From Runella slithyformis DSM 19594 (GTDB lineage: Bacteria; Bacteroidota; Bacteroidia; Cytophagales; Spirosomataceae), in NCBI RefSeq assembly GCF_000218895.1, contig NC_015703.1:681501-745500 (forward strand): DNA of 64,000 bases, in the 5' to 3' direction. The notes below the pieces were generated by a model. It ran no database searches. It saw only the letters and a program-made list of their open reading frames with translations, and was not told the DNA's origin. A program made the translations under genes and the position numbers. Shown here in pieces: positions 63,760-64,000 of this stretch; within the stretch, counting starts at the first letter, position 1; each line of letters starts with the position of its first letter.

Positions 63760-64000
63760 TTACTTTTTAGCGGTAAACATGGGATTTTTTTCGTTTCCTC
63801 CGGCCATCAGATACGCCATCAGATCTTTTAATTCTTCTTCGTTAAGACTATTGATCAAATTGCCGTACATGATAGATACCGGCGAATACTTATGCGATAC
63901 CACATTCTTTTTCGGAATTTTGACAACCGTTTCCGGTTCGTAAGGGTTTTGTGAAACAAAGTATGTGTTGGCATCTTCATTGGTTAAACGGCCCACCACT
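63760..64000 (-). CDS. Probable c-type cytochrome/heme-binding protein, C-terminal end only
   Basis: The frame runs in from the right edge and stops at 63760 after about 80 residues. LVKxxx-type features: GRLTNEDANTYFVSQNPYEP, KNVVSHKYSPVSIMYGNLIN and LNEEELKDLMAYLMAGG. The S-x-V-S-x-M-x-x-G-L pattern and E-E-L-x-D-L-x-A-Y-L helix are those of c-type cytochrome domains that end large secreted heme proteins in Bacteroidota and Planctomycetes, with the Met as a possible iron ligand. The CxxCH motif would lie outside the window, so the call is probable only. Confidence 0.6.
   Translation of the reverse strand, partial: VVGRLTNEDANTYFVSQNPYEPETVVKIPKKNVVSHKYSPVSIMYGNLINSLNEEELKDLMAYLMAGGNEKNPMFTAKK

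Noticed and set aside
1-64000. CRISPR array, prophage or integrative element
   Set aside because: No regularly spaced repeats, phage structural genes, integrase or attachment-site pair were visible; the tRNA-Leu 3' end is not duplicated nearby.

Overview
The window looks like chromosomal DNA of a Cytophagales (Bacteroidota) bacterium, in the Runella/Dyadobacter/Spirosoma range. Supporting signs are a very large gingipain-like type IX secretion (T9SS) peptidase, a protein ending in a gliding-motility-type C-terminal sorting domain, many outer-membrane barrels and Sec-signal or lipoprotein genes, a LytS/LytTR sensor pair with a 7TMR-DISM-type sensor, and promoters of the Bacteroidota type (TTG, 19 nt, TAnnTTTG). 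GC content is moderate. There is one tRNA, tRNA-Leu(CAA), and no rRNA, CRISPR array or intact mobile element.

Layout. 1-5.1 kb (minus): envelope genes (partial PAP2/haloperoxidase-like protein, two Phenol_MetA_deg-like barrels, a DUF2490-like barrel, small membrane or lipoprotein genes). 5.2-6.3 kb: a GT4 glycosyltransferase. 6.4-12.8 kb (minus): a run of mostly unrecognised exported proteins headed by an OmpA-domain protein. 13.1-15.9 kb: sensor kinase and LytTR regulator. 15.9-21 kb: Uma2 protein, GMP synthase, a polytopic membrane protein and L-serine dehydratase. 21-24.6 kb: a decaying zone with a transposase N-terminal remnant, an AraC regulator, a broken membrane-bound AraC-type gene and further coding debris. 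24.7-27.4 kb: porin and ammonium transporter. 27.8-35 kb: ferredoxin, LuxC-like acyl-CoA reductase, a YbdK-ligase/ATP-grasp/esterase trio, pdxJ, RidA and a thiolase. 35.3-43.1 kb: PorU2-like peptidase, acyltransferase and T9SS type-B cargo. 43.2-50.7 kb: second esterase, sodium/solute symporter, NUDIX, lemA-TPM-TPM, GH3-like enzyme and glycerophosphodiesterase. 50.8-52.3 kb: leuA behind a complete leader-peptide attenuator. 52.4-58.3 kb: GMC oxidoreductase, then a six-gene ABC-transporter/GntR operon with a palindromic putative operator. 58.4-64 kb: Uma2 protein, DEDDh exonuclease, secreted protein, MacB-like permease, tRNA-Leu, a perfect long palindrome, a degenerate receiver protein and the end of a probable c-type cytochrome gene.

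Best leads. (1) The leuA leader: promoter, 18-codon peptide with Ile-Ile, Leu-Leu and Val, and mutually exclusive pause, antiterminator and terminator helices. (2) The YbdK-like ligase, ATP-grasp and esterase-fold hydrolase cluster, which resembles predicted amide-ligase peptide or metabolite pathways of unknown product. (3) The self-contained ABC/GntR/membrane-anchored beta-protein operon with its 11-bp inverted-repeat operator. (4) A G12 tract inside a signal-peptide coding sequence, a candidate phase-variation switch. Several dispersed inverted-repeat families sit between genes, probably acting as bidirectional terminators. All functions here are inferred by reading the sequence; no database search was run.
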